Source: an uncultured Lewinella sp.
GTDB taxonomy: Bacteria; Bacteroidota; Bacteroidia; Chitinophagales; Saprospiraceae
DNA: 64,000 nt
NCBI GenBank assembly: GCA_913057785.1
Contig: CAJXPD010000010.1
Coordinates: forward strand, 1-64,000
Direction of reading: 5' to 3'
The notes under the pieces were generated by a model. That model had not been told where the DNA came from. It ran no database searches and saw only the letters and a program-made list of their open reading frames with translations. Below are positions 24,701 to 32,689 of this stretch, piece after piece. Position 1 is the stretch's first letter. Every line of letters starts with the position of its first letter. A program made the position numbers and the translations under genes.

Positions 24701-27617
24701 GCAAAAAGCTGCTCAAAAAGGACATTATCATTTTCGATACAGATCCAACTTACGCCCGCTCAAAGCAGTAGTCCTACAGAAGGGAGATGCCACTTTAGCT
24801 ATTTTCCGAGCCGCTCAGCGACGACTTAGGAATTTACCCGAAGGGATCTATACCTTGACCCTAATCAGAAATGATTGGTCACTTCACCGGAGAAATATTG
24901 AGGTAAAAGCTCATAGTACCCTTTACCAATACCTCAGTCAGCAAGGCTTCCTACCCGATACGACTGGATGGTTGTCCAATATTAAGTTGAGTTTTCATAC
25001 TGATCCCTCCAGCAGACCAGCCAGTAGTCCCCAACCCTGGCCCTACGTGGGCAACCCTTACCTGATCAGTGGGTATGTTGAGGATGAGACGGGAGAGCCA
25101 CTTATAGGCGCCTCCGTATTGATCAAGGGAACTACTCGAGGAACTGTTACTGATCTGGATGGCCGATATGAGTTACAAGTGAATGATCCGAATGCTACCT
25201 TAATCATTAGCTATACTGGGTTTCAAAATCAAGAGCTGCGAGCCAATGGGCGATACTCCAATGTTGAGCTTTCCACCTCTGGGGTGCATCTAGATGAAGT
25301 GGTAGTAACAGCTTATGCAGTGGCGAGTGGTGCACATCGGCCCAAAATGAAAGCTGTTGGCGTCATTGTTGAACAAAACCTAAACTCAGATCCGGAAATC
25401 CTAACTGCTCTTTTGCAGGGTCGCATGGCAGGTGTTCAAATTACGGAGACGGGCACTAAAATTATGATTCGGGGATCCCGTAGTAGCACAGTGGATGGGC
25501 CTTTGTTTTTGATTGACGGTAAAATTGGAGATCCATCCAAATTACACCCTAGTCAAATTCGTAGCCTGACGGAGCTTAAAGGAGAAAAAGCAATAGCACT
25601 ATATGGGGCTCAAGCCGCAAACGGAATAATCGTCATCACCACTAATCTTGTTCCAGATCTTGATGTTTTCAACGACAATAATACCGCCTCAAGTCTTCGC
25701 TCCAACTTCAAAGATTATGCCTATTGGGAACCGAATATTATCACGGATAAAAATGGGAAGGCTTCCTTCAAAGTGAAATTTCCTGATAATATCACGGCCT
25801 GGAAGGCCTATGCCTTGGGAATGGACAGAAGAAAGCGAAGTGGAGTGGGTTTCGCCGAAACAAGAGCCTTCAAACCCGTCATAGCTCAGCTAGCCGTTCC
25901 TCGATTCTTAGTTGAGGGAGATGAAGTGGATGTAATCGGCAAGAGCTCCAACTATACCCCCGACTCGTTACAGATAAAAACGCGCTTTCTATCATCCGAT
26001 TCATTACTTAGTCAACAGGAAAGTTGGCTCTCTACCGGGAAAGTGGAATTTACTAACATCCACGCAGGGATGGCCGGAGACACACTGGCCATCACCTATT
26101 CCCTTTCAATGCTAAACAACAACTACGAGGATGGAGAAAGGCGCAAGATACCCGTCCTCCGAACAGGAACGGAAGAAACCCGGGGCATCTTTGAAATCTT
26201 GGACCAAGATACTAGCCTAGAACTTTCCTTTACCGAAAACATGGGGCCAATCGACCTATATATGGAACAAGACCTCTTACCGCAGCTCATTCGAGAAATT
26301 GATTATTTAAAAAAATACAAATACGGTTGCAATGAGCAAACCGCTAGTAAGTTGATGGCGCTCTGCCTGGAGAAATCTCTAAGGAAGCAACTGGACGAAC
26401 CTTTTGAGGAAGAGGGACAGATTCAAAAATGTATTACTCGTCTGGAGCAAAATCAAAATGAAGCAGGCGGATGGGGCTGGTGGAATAGAAGTACAAGTAA
26501 AAGTTGGATTACCCGACATGTGATTAAGGCCTTGCTGATGGCTAACGAACTCGGGTACTCCTCTCGAAGCTTAGAAATGGCACTTCGCAATCTAACCAGA
26601 GATTCCAAAACCTGGCCAGAACATGAGGTGCTACAGAATCTTTCGATATTGGCACAGGCCGATCAAAACTTTCCGTATGAGAAACGTCTGTCCGTTCTTG
26701 ACACTCAATCCAACAGTATAGGTCAGCAACTTGAGATTTTACGTATCAAGCAATTGAGGGGACTCCCTTATGAATTGGACAGTCTCTATCACCATCGTAA
26801 AACCACGCTCTTTGGGAGTCACTATTGGGGTGTGCCCTCCTATGGTTTTCCGGGAAAAGATATCAGACTTACCCTCTTGGCCCATGACATCTTAATTGAG
26901 GCGGGCAAAGCCAACGAAGCGCAAAAAGCCAGGACCTTCTTCATAGAGAGTAGACAAGCCACAGGACAGCGTCATAATTGGCGCAACACATTGGAAACGG
27001 CGAAAATTCTACAATCGATATTGCCAGGTTTATTAGCGGAAGAGAGAAATGTCAGAGAAAAGGTTCAAGTGCAGTTGTCAGGCCCGGTGGAAAAGAAAAT
27101 CAATACTTTCCCATACAGTCTCCAACTCCCTGAATCGATAGGAAACCTTACCCTTAAGAAGATAGGAGGTAACCAACTATACATTACCGCCTACCAAACC
27201 TACTGGAATAAAACGCCCGCAAAGACAGATTCTATCTTTGCCGTTACTAGTTACCTTCAGCAAGAAGGAACCAAAGTAGTTCAGCTAGAAAAAGCCAAAA
27301 AGGCAGAGTTGGTCGTCGAAGTGGAAAGCAGCAAACGAGCGGGTTATCTTATGCTTGAAGTGCCGATACCGGCCTCCTGCTCCTATGCCAGTAAGCCTAA
27401 TGGAAGAAGGGGAGTGGAAGTGCATCGAGAATATGATATTCATCAAACCAGCATATTTATTGAAAGCCTTCCACCTGGCAAGCATCAATTTAAGATACCG
27501 CTAGAACCTAGATTTTCCGGGGAATTCACTTTGAATCCGGCTAAGATAGAACAGATGTATTTTCCAACCTTTTACGGGAGGGAGGGGATGAAGCAGGTTC
27601 AGGTGGCAGAGGAATAA
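21705..27617 (+). CDS. Alpha-2-macroglobulin-like protein with embedded CarboxypepD_reg and TonB plug domains
   Basis: 1970 residues. The N-terminus is unusual: about 35 polar residues precede the hydrophobic signal core (VYLALSLVLGLSYLQAQ). An MG2-type macroglobulin domain lies at about 255-345 (YQPGDTLRLKAFVTNPKGRPL). A CarboxypepD_reg-like domain (about 1118-1207: ISGYVEDETGEPLIGASVLI) is followed by a TonB plug domain (about 1225-1310: LQGRMAGVQI, PLFLIDGK, YGAQAANGIIVITT). Then come the A2M body (from 1340: KNGKASFKVKFPDNITAWKAYA) and the thioester motif GCNEQ (C1542, Q1545), which is intact. There is no receptor barrel. The A2M family traps proteases; here the plug and regulatory domain presumably mediate outer-membrane or TonB/SusC-type docking (inference). 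It is monocistronic. Confidence 0.88.
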   Translation: MKKLYADVGEIWKSKSSPSPVYTDQSKFWFTGLCLRRVYLALSLVLGLSYLQAQQPIGLIFRISAKEAKELYKQGQKPIPDAYFHTVVDSFGILGYTPKAAQQNGHYLFVHAVEEHLSIELSSEHTHSVISLQNERDLMLRVLDDQGNTIKNASIKLGQRKVKYNTSLECYQIPRRNRGGFLEVQLLNDTLFYEIDTRHGRSLISKRYRQFTQTPFGYYVSSPIRWSKGLYYYFRGLIRWGRWKPRWRFGRSRQSRSLHGYVVSNLPKYQPGDTLRLKAFVTNPKGRPLNRSLEVKIRRNQRSKPIVDTLLPPVTAGAFLLEWPLPDSIQLDQNYRISLEHPERWRLNGLSHSFKYEAYQLDEVSYDLQTLQDTFRQGTPYSITASAKDQNNLPVYDTRVKLYFLADQLLTFHEEEVLVKDTLWTYEGELAEVGQLELDLPDSIFPAARMKVSVKAEFTNSNGELQEKQTSFYFSPIQHEIKMQLQEGNLIARYLRNEREEATQALLVQTLLVGETFTLDSSFVELPLKMALADHVSSYRLFASGAYKSLNLSNSYGARSEVDFQATQVGDSLLLSLNNPHKIPVHWIVRHYGGTLTEGATRDSVWRQKLLAKKSNTYYLKYQFQWGGQAYTREQEVKRYRKLLQVSIEPPLQVAPGEQTEVQVSVKDFRGRPVKGVNLAAGAINAQFNSDSHYQPASIAYRKSVAPIAYNRLEPTIREDNWQLPIKQKWLRSLSLERSHYYRLLFPKKGVYLQSDTLTRDTFNQDIAQFAPFLVKNGKHVPIHLIYCNRKLVYYQGISSPAPYSFRGIAGLNRITLRTNEEEITIDSILLRKGHKLEFSIDLIHWAKWDKRHRIQRRAMPPALTKEEKKLISSSIFVLDEVTNHTTLVWDEGFNIHSHRRQYNHRHGRKALMGPFQQGSRLHYKEIGGITSDFLFEPGFSYRISKNRERLYTFDFFPDKKELLPTNIPSPPVGQLVHTQKILQDPKKEIAYMGFNRNWQKAAQKGHYHFRYRSNLRPLKAVVLQKGDATLAIFRAAQRRLRNLPEGIYTLTLIRNDWSLHRRNIEVKAHSTLYQYLSQQGFLPDTTGWLSNIKLSFHTDPSSRPASSPQPWPYVGNPYLISGYVEDETGEPLIGASVLIKGTTRGTVTDLDGRYELQVNDPNATLIISYTGFQNQELRANGRYSNVELSTSGVHLDEVVVTAYAVASGAHRPKMKAVGVIVEQNLNSDPEILTALLQGRMAGVQITETGTKIMIRGSRSSTVDGPLFLIDGKIGDPSKLHPSQIRSLTELKGEKAIALYGAQAANGIIVITTNLVPDLDVFNDNNTASSLRSNFKDYAYWEPNIITDKNGKASFKVKFPDNITAWKAYALGMDRRKRSGVGFAETRAFKPVIAQLAVPRFLVEGDEVDVIGKSSNYTPDSLQIKTRFLSSDSLLSQQESWLSTGKVEFTNIHAGMAGDTLAITYSLSMLNNNYEDGERRKIPVLRTGTEETRGIFEILDQDTSLELSFTENMGPIDLYMEQDLLPQLIREIDYLKKYKYGCNEQTASKLMALCLEKSLRKQLDEPFEEEGQIQKCITRLEQNQNEAGGWGWWNRSTSKSWITRHVIKALLMANELGYSSRSLEMALRNLTRDSKTWPEHEVLQNLSILAQADQNFPYEKRLSVLDTQSNSIGQQLEILRIKQLRGLPYELDSLYHHRKTTLFGSHYWGVPSYGFPGKDIRLTLLAHDILIEAGKANEAQKARTFFIESRQATGQRHNWRNTLETAKILQSILPGLLAEERNVREKVQVQLSGPVEKKINTFPYSLQLPESIGNLTLKKIGGNQLYITAYQTYWNKTPAKTDSIFAVTSYLQQEGTKVVQLEKAKKAELVVEVESSKRAGYLMLEVPIPASCSYASKPNGRRGVEVHREYDIHQTSIFIESLPPGKHQFKIPLEPRFSGEFTLNPAKIEQMYFPTFYGREGMKQVQVAEE

Positions 27618-27662
27618 GTGCTGTGTTGAATTATTTGAGTAGGTTATGAAAGCCAAACGTGT

Positions 27663-27688
27663 GTCGTTGGTGGAAAACACCAGACGAC
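27663..27688. terminator. Possible hairpin between convergent genes
   Basis: GTCGTTGGTG (27663-27672) pairs with 27678-27688 with a single bulge around a short GAAAA loop. No T-run follows. It lies between the A2M-like and hydrolase genes. Confidence 0.35.
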
Positions 27689-27719
27689 GGCTGGGGATAG
27701 ATATTGGTAGGGAAGCTGC

Positions 27720-28628
27720 TTACTTCGCCAGTTCACCTTCCTCCTCAAGTGTGACCTCAGCGGGTACCTGTTCTGTGTTGAGCACAAAGTCCGCTAACAT
27801 ATCAGGTGCTTGCATCTGCAAGGGATGGTCTCCATCGGCGATCGTTACCAATTCCTTGTCATTCTTCATCAATTCCATCAAGAAAGGTGAATTCGGATAG
27901 GGAACCAAAGTATCTGCATCCCCATGAATTAATACGACAGGAACGCTGATTTTTGGATACAGAGGAAGAATATTACGGAGGGCATCGGGATGGCTTAGTT
28001 TTTCCACATTAGAGACCCAAAGCATCCTAGGCAATAAAAACCGGAAGATCTTAAAGTTTAGGAAATAAGAGATTCGGAAGGTAACCTCATTGTCTGGATC
28101 ATATTGTCCAGATACGCCCACAATTTTGGCAATCTTCTCAGGCTGCAGCGCTCCCATAATGACCGCAATAGGGCCACCATAACTATGCCCCATGATCACT
28201 GCCTTTTGCGTTTCTCCCTCTAGTACTTCCAAAATCTTTTCAGCATGCACCTTTAGATCTTTTTCCGCTCCTCTAGGTTTCGTCCCTCCATAACCTGGAC
28301 GATCTACTACCAACAATCTGTACTTCTCATAGATCCTTTCTCTTTTAGCTACAGCACTCCAATCCATTACACTCCCAGGCGCGCCATGAACCAACAATAG
28401 AGGTTGTTTGTTAGCATCTCCAATTTCTAGGTACCTGAGGCCAGAAGGCGTATAGTTGATCGTCCAATCCTGTCGAGGAATATCCTTGTACCACCATCGG
28501 GTTCCCTTTTCTGATGAGACATAACGATCAAAAGATTCAATTACTATGAATAGGATGGCCACCAGGGCCAAGGCGATGTAAAGGACCCAACGGAAAATCC
28601 TTTTGGTTATAGGAAAGAAGCGGCTCAT
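27720..28628 (-). CDS. Membrane-anchored alpha/beta hydrolase
   Basis: 302 residues. An N-terminal membrane anchor (about 10-30) precedes the hydrolase fold: oxyanion loop LLVHGAPGSVMDW, nucleophile elbow MGHSYGGPI, acid Asp in IHGDADTLVPY and catalytic His in DGDHPLQMQAP. The triad is complete. The substrate is not evident; the fold includes esterases, haloalkane dehalogenases and lactonases. It is monocistronic and divergent from the operon starting at 28929. Confidence 0.9.
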   Translation of the reverse strand: MSRFFPITKRIFRWVLYIALALVAILFIVIESFDRYVSSEKGTRWWYKDIPRQDWTINYTPSGLRYLEIGDANKQPLLLVHGAPGSVMDWSAVAKRERIYEKYRLLVVDRPGYGGTKPRGAEKDLKVHAEKILEVLEGETQKAVIMGHSYGGPIAVIMGALQPEKIAKIVGVSGQYDPDNEVTFRISYFLNFKIFRFLLPRMLWVSNVEKLSHPDALRNILPLYPKISVPVVLIHGDADTLVPYPNSPFLMELMKNDKELVTIADGDHPLQMQAPDMLADFVLNTEQVPAEVTLEEEGELAK

Positions 28629-28856
28629 AAAGGCAGTTTATCTTAAATCTCTAATTGGAGGCATTCTTCTCGGCCTATCTCATGATGGGATAGGTGTACA
28701 GGGTAGCATACAGTAACTCCATTAGAAACGCCTCTCTGCCAGAATTGTTAAAGCATATGCGGTATTTATCGACCAAATGTTCAGCAAAAAGGCCCAAATC
28801 ATCAAAATCCTTCCTTCCACTACCCCACAAACAAAAAAAATCAAAAAAAACAGCAC
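28629..28856. other. Intergenic region upstream of the nucleotide operon
   Basis: A coding-like stretch can be read on the minus strand (roughly 28675-28830, ending LMELLYATLYTYPIMR), but it has no convincing start before it runs into the operators. It may be a gene remnant. Nothing else is recognised before the promoter at 28857. Confidence 0.35.
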
Positions 28857-28922
28857 TTAGTTTGACTTTTAAACTAAGATAACATATACTTGCATTATTA
28901 GTTAGTTTCATTTCAAAACTAA
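28857..28922 (+). promoter_or_regulatory. Promoter flanked by two copies of the palindrome TTAGTTT-N7-AAACTAA
   Basis: Copy 1 occupies 28857-28877 and copy 2 occupies 28902-28922, start to start 45 bp. Between and over them is a Bacteroidota-type promoter: TTTG (28861-28864) as -33 and TATACTTG (28885-28892) as -7, spaced 20 bases, giving a start near 28898. Copy 1 covers the -33 box and copy 2 lies just after the transcription start, ending 6 bases before the ATG at 28929. This geometry is that of a repressor with two dimer sites. The regulator is not identified. Palindromes of this type are used by several small-ligand repressors, for example of the NrtR/Nudix or MarR type, and none is encoded nearby. 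Confidence 0.75.
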
Positions 28923-28928
28923 GTAAAG

Positions 28929-29831
28929 ATGTCAGCACCTCATAACCCCTTATACCATCGCAATACTGTGCATACATTGATCCAAAAGATCATCTCTGCT
29001 CCAAGTTTACTGAGCCTATTTCCGGCAGGCAATATCAAAAAACACTACCGGGAGGCCGTCAAGCAACTGCACCCTGACCTTTGTACAGAGCCAATGGCTG
29101 AAGAAGCATTAATCCGATTGAATGAGCTTCGCTTAAAGCATGAGAAGGGAATTGTAATTACCGATGATGCGGGTAGTATCTGGACACAAAGAAAGGAAGC
29201 CATATTTCGTGGAGAATTGGACTTACTCTCTACGTCCAACCAGAACTATCAGCGTCTTAAACACCTAAAGTCTAGCGCGGCACAACATTTTCAGCTGTAT
29301 TTACCAGCTCGGATGGAAATGACGGATGTTTTAGCTGTTGAATTTCCTTTTCGCGCCGTGCCGCTGCATAGTTTAGAGCTTCCACAAGAACATGTCAACT
29401 GGGTGCTTTCACGCCTCTTGGAACTGTTGGCCTGGTTGGCCCAGGAAGGCTTCGTACATGGGGGGATTAATCCCCGAAGCATTTTCATTTTGCCAGAGAC
29501 GCATGGCATTGTCTTGACTTCCTTTTACCACATGAAAAGAGTAGGAGATCGCTTAAGCAGTATTTCCGCCGCCTATCGGAATTGGTACCCGAAAGATGTC
29601 TTCTCTGATAAACGAGCCAGCACTTTAATTGACTTAGAATGCTGCAAAAGAACCGCAGCTTACTTGTTAGGAGATAAATCAGGCGCGGGCATCAAGTTAA
29701 AGAAGACTCACCTGGGTGCCTACATTGACTTTCTGTTAGACCGGCATGAAAATGCTTACGCCTGCTACGATGAATATAGAAATCTTTTACAGAGGCATTT
29801 CGAGCCTCGCTTTGTACCGCTAGCCCTCTAG
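28929..29831 (+). CDS. J-domain protein fused to a kinase-like (pseudokinase) domain
   Basis: 300 residues, soluble. The N-terminal J-like domain (about 12-75) has the HPD motif (H48-P49-D50) in HYREAVKQLHPDL. The C-terminal part (about 90-300) resembles the C-lobe of a Ser/Thr kinase. The catalytic loop position reads H177-G-G-I-N-P-R-S-I-F-I in place of HRDxKPxN, so the catalytic Asp, Lys and Asn are all replaced, and no DFG is seen. It is therefore a predicted pseudokinase/J-protein scaffold. It is the first gene of a six-gene unit directly behind a two-operator promoter. The VWA protein gene begins 32 bp later, a kinase-like/VWA pairing reminiscent of TerY-type assemblies (analogy only). 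Confidence 0.75.
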   Translation: MSAPHNPLYHRNTVHTLIQKIISAPSLLSLFPAGNIKKHYREAVKQLHPDLCTEPMAEEALIRLNELRLKHEKGIVITDDAGSIWTQRKEAIFRGELDLLSTSNQNYQRLKHLKSSAAQHFQLYLPARMEMTDVLAVEFPFRAVPLHSLELPQEHVNWVLSRLLELLAWLAQEGFVHGGINPRSIFILPETHGIVLTSFYHMKRVGDRLSSISAAYRNWYPKDVFSDKRASTLIDLECCKRTAAYLLGDKSGAGIKLKKTHLGAYIDFLLDRHENAYACYDEYRNLLQRHFEPRFVPLAL

Positions 29832-29863
29832 ATAATTATTGTTAACATCAAAAACCAAAGAAA

Positions 29864-30787
29864 ATGGGATATACAAACTGGTCGAGATCAGCCTATGCCA
29901 ACCTCAAGGCTGACTACTCCAAAAAATCAACCAATGCTATCTTCAAGTCCAATACCACTCGAAGAGTAGCTGATGACATGAATCCATATGGATTAAGCTT
30001 CCGCGAAAGCCGCGACTCTGCCGCCCACCCCAACTCCCTAGCCATCGGAGTCTTCTTAGACGTCACCGGCTCTATGAGGAACATACCCGAACATCTGATC
30101 CGACACAAATTGGGTTCTCTTATGGATACCCTGCTTGATCATGGCGTAGAAGATCCACAAGTTCTTTTTGCTGCCATTGGAGACCACATTTCGGATAGAG
30201 CGCCCTTACAAGTAGGGCAGTTTGAATCCGGTACGGATGAATTAAATCATTGCCTGTCCAGCATCTACTTAGAAGGAGGAGGAGGAGGACAAACGATGGA
30301 GTCTTACCTCCTAGCGTGGTTGATCGCTGGTCGTCATACTTCAATCGATTGCTTTGAAAAACGCAACAAGAAGGGCTTCCTTTTCACTATGGGTGATGAG
30401 ATGAGCTGGGATGAGGTCGATGCCGATCGACTAAAAGCGATTATGGGCTACTCCGAGGCTAGTCCCATCAGTGCTAAGGATGTGCTAGCACAAGCCCAAC
30501 GTATGTATCACGTCTTCCATATTCATGTCAATGAAGCTAGCTACCGAGATGATCCCAGGATCATTGGTTACTGGCGAGATTTACTCGGTGAGAATCTACT
30601 CATCTTGGATGATCAAAATGCGATCGCAGAACTAATTGCAAGTACAATCGCGGTGATCCATGGCGTGAAACTAGATAAGGTGGCTTCTAGCTTTGATAGT
30701 GGCACGGCGAAGGCGGTTAAGAGAGCTCTAGTCAATGTTTCTGGCAAAAGTTTGAGTCAACAAGACAACGGCATCATTAAGTTATAG
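29864..30787 (+). CDS. VWA-domain protein with intact MIDAS
   Basis: 307 residues, soluble, no signal peptide. The metal-ion-dependent adhesion site reads D66-V-T-G-S-M (DxTxS), followed by 'AIGDHISDRAPLQVGQFESG' and an 'EGGGGGQTMESYLLA' loop that would supply the MIDAS Thr. A late GYWRDLLGENLLILDD stretch closes the Rossmann-like fold. VWA proteins of this kind act as metal-dependent assembly factors rather than enzymes. It is the second gene of the operon and a likely partner of the preceding J/pseudokinase protein. A terminator-like hairpin at 30795-30827 separates it from the four enzyme genes. Confidence 0.8.
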   Translation: MGYTNWSRSAYANLKADYSKKSTNAIFKSNTTRRVADDMNPYGLSFRESRDSAAHPNSLAIGVFLDVTGSMRNIPEHLIRHKLGSLMDTLLDHGVEDPQVLFAAIGDHISDRAPLQVGQFESGTDELNHCLSSIYLEGGGGGQTMESYLLAWLIAGRHTSIDCFEKRNKKGFLFTMGDEMSWDEVDADRLKAIMGYSEASPISAKDVLAQAQRMYHVFHIHVNEASYRDDPRIIGYWRDLLGENLLILDDQNAIAELIASTIAVIHGVKLDKVASSFDSGTAKAVKRALVNVSGKSLSQQDNGIIKL

Positions 30788-30794
30788 ATCAAGC

Positions 30795-30827
30795 ACTGGG
30801 GCATCGAAAGTGATGTCCCAGTCTTTT
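30795..30827 (+). terminator. Terminator-like hairpin inside the operon (attenuator candidate)
   Basis: ACTGGGGCATC (30795-30805) pairs with 30812-30822 with a single G-T wobble around a 6-nt loop and is followed by CTTTT (30823-30827). It starts 8 bases after the VWA stop codon. The U-tract is short, so partial termination is expected, which would set a ratio between the first two and last four genes. Confidence 0.55.
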
Positions 30828-30843
30828 ACCCAAATTACACAAC

Positions 30844-32019
30844 ATGAAAACCAAAATCATTTTAGGATTAGGATACGGTGATGAGGGGAAAGGGCTAACG
30901 ACCGATTTCCTTTGTTCGCAGAGTGAGCAGCCCTTAGTTATCCGTTTTTCAGGAGGGCATCAGGCGGGGCATACGGTGGTAACGGGAAGTGGAGAACGAC
31001 ACGTTTTCTCCAGTTTCGGAGCAGGTAGTCTAAGAGGAGTCCCATCTTACTGGAGTTCTTTCTGTACCCTGTCACCGATCAATTACCTCAACGAATGGCT
31101 CGCCTTAAGAGCGCTAGGCCACACTCCTACCCTATTCGTCGATGCTTTGGCGCCCGTCACAACGCCATATGATGTGTTTTTCAATCGACATACAGAAAAG
31201 AAGAACCAGCATGGCAGTTGTGGGTTAGGTTTTGGTGCGACCATTGCTCGCCAACTCACGCCCTACAAGCTCTATGCACAAGATTTGCGATATCCGATGG
31301 TAGTGGAGCAAAAATTAAAAGCCATCGCTCAACACTACCGAGACCTAGGACAGGACTACTTTACTGACGACGCTTTCTTAGCACAATTGGAGTTGTTCCA
31401 ACAAGCTGCCACAGATATCACCGATACTTTCACGCTTGTCCAAGAAAAGACCTTCTTTGGCGACATCAAGGAACATTATTCCGACCTCATCTTTGAAGGT
31501 AGTCAAGGTATTCTGTTGGACATGGATTTTGGTTTTTTCCCAAATGTTACCCATGCCTCCACGACCTCTAGAAACGCTTTTTCTCTGATCAACCGAAATC
31601 GCTTGTCCATGCCGGAGATATTCTACATTACACGCGCCTATCAAACCCGGCATGGCAACGGTTTCCTATCCAATGAACAATTCCCCTTACACTATGCTCC
31701 AAATCCTAAAGAAACAAACCAATACAATCCTTGGCAGGGGCATCAGCGCTGCAGCATCTTAGACCTAGATATGATTAACTACGCGTTGGCATGTGATGGC
31801 AACTTCTCGGGTACAACCAAGAAGCATTTGGTGGTGACCTGTTTGGATCAACTGGAGGGACCGATTCAGGCGTCTAAGGATGGAATAATTCAGCATTTTG
31901 CCTCGTCCATGGACTTAGTAGAAAATTTAAACATCTCTTTTGCCTCCGTCTTGGAAAGTTGGTCGGAATGCGGGGCGAAAATGCGCACTCACCGGGTGGC
32001 TTACTCACCGGGTGAGTAG
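30844..32019 (+). CDS. Divergent adenylosuccinate synthetase family enzyme (PurA/PurZ-like)
   Basis: 391 residues against about 425-430 for PurA. The P-loop G8-L-G-Y-G-D13-E-G-K-G keeps the catalytic Asp, and H43 in GGHQAGHTV matches the catalytic His. S220-Q-G-I-L-L-D matches the IMP-site loop EGAQG. The canonical GTTxRGIGPAY segment is replaced by GSCGLGFGATIAR, the aspartate loop TTGRPRRxGW by WQGHQRCSILDLD, and the terminal SxGPxR guanine-recognition motif is absent (the end is CGAKMRTHRVAY). It therefore probably ligates an amino acid or related donor to a purine-type nucleotide with altered acceptor or NTP choice; phage PurZ is one precedent. The genome's housekeeping purA presumably lies elsewhere. 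Third gene of the operon. Confidence 0.8.
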   Translation: MKTKIILGLGYGDEGKGLTTDFLCSQSEQPLVIRFSGGHQAGHTVVTGSGERHVFSSFGAGSLRGVPSYWSSFCTLSPINYLNEWLALRALGHTPTLFVDALAPVTTPYDVFFNRHTEKKNQHGSCGLGFGATIARQLTPYKLYAQDLRYPMVVEQKLKAIAQHYRDLGQDYFTDDAFLAQLELFQQAATDITDTFTLVQEKTFFGDIKEHYSDLIFEGSQGILLDMDFGFFPNVTHASTTSRNAFSLINRNRLSMPEIFYITRAYQTRHGNGFLSNEQFPLHYAPNPKETNQYNPWQGHQRCSILDLDMINYALACDGNFSGTTKKHLVVTCLDQLEGPIQASKDGIIQHFASSMDLVENLNISFASVLESWSECGAKMRTHRVAYSPGE

Positions 32020-32031
32020 TAGTAAAAAATT

Positions 32032-32646
32032 ATGGAAAAAGAAAAAATTCGAGTCATTTTCGCCCGCGAGCACACCACGGTCTTCCCAAAATTGGGCGTA
32101 TTCCTGGCCGGACCGACGCCCCCCGAAAATCAAATGCACCAAGGCTGGCGAAGAACGGTGATAGATCGCCTCCAGCAAGATCACCGACTTGACCCTAGCA
32201 TGACCGTAGTTGCCCCAGAACCTCACAACTGTAGCTGGTCGGGTATAGATGTCTATGAACATGGGCCCTTATTGAACGATGCCCTGAATAAGCAGATTCC
32301 CTGGGAATGGCAGTATTTACAGGCCTGTGACATCACCGCCTTCTGGTTGCCTACCTATTGGGACAATACTTCTGCCGAGAATTTTCCGGCCAACATTGGA
32401 CCAACTTCCCGTTGGGAATTTGGCTATTACTTGCAAGAATACCTTAAGGCTCCGCAGCGGCGTCATTTCATAGTGGGAGGGCCTGAAGATGCCGAAAGTG
32501 TCAAATGGGCACGGCGAATCGCAGCAGTTCATGGGATCAAATGGCATAGTCTTCCCAAAGAGCTAAAAAGGGAGCAGGTAGCCGCTTCATTTATTGAGGA
32601 AATAGCCGATACCTTGTATGAGTCGAAAATAACACTGAGCGGGTGA
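32032..32646 (+). CDS. Nucleoside 2-deoxyribosyltransferase-like protein
   Basis: 204 residues with the PF15891-type layout: strand-loop G27-P-T-P for substrate binding (VFLAGPTPP), W/R pairing (QGWRRTVIDRL), VVAPEPHN, then WEWQYLQACD100ITAFWLP and the predicted nucleophile E129 in SRWEFGYYL. The family cleaves or transfers N-glycosidic bonds of (deoxy)nucleosides or nucleotides, and relatives act on modified nucleotides. It starts 12 bp after the synthetase-like gene and is followed by a nucleoside hydrolase, which argues for a shared modified nucleoside or nucleotide. Confidence 0.82.
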   Translation: MEKEKIRVIFAREHTTVFPKLGVFLAGPTPPENQMHQGWRRTVIDRLQQDHRLDPSMTVVAPEPHNCSWSGIDVYEHGPLLNDALNKQIPWEWQYLQACDITAFWLPTYWDNTSAENFPANIGPTSRWEFGYYLQEYLKAPQRRHFIVGGPEDAESVKWARRIAAVHGIKWHSLPKELKREQVAASFIEEIADTLYESKITLSG

Positions 32647-32689
32647 GTGTTGGAAAATTCACTACCTTGCCGCCTCAAAATGCTGACCT

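Noticed and set aside
28675-28977. 100-codon minus-strand frame upstream of the nucleotide operon
   Set aside because: It would cross both operators and the start of the J-domain gene. Its C-terminal half looks coding but has no start of its own, so it is noted only as a possible remnant.
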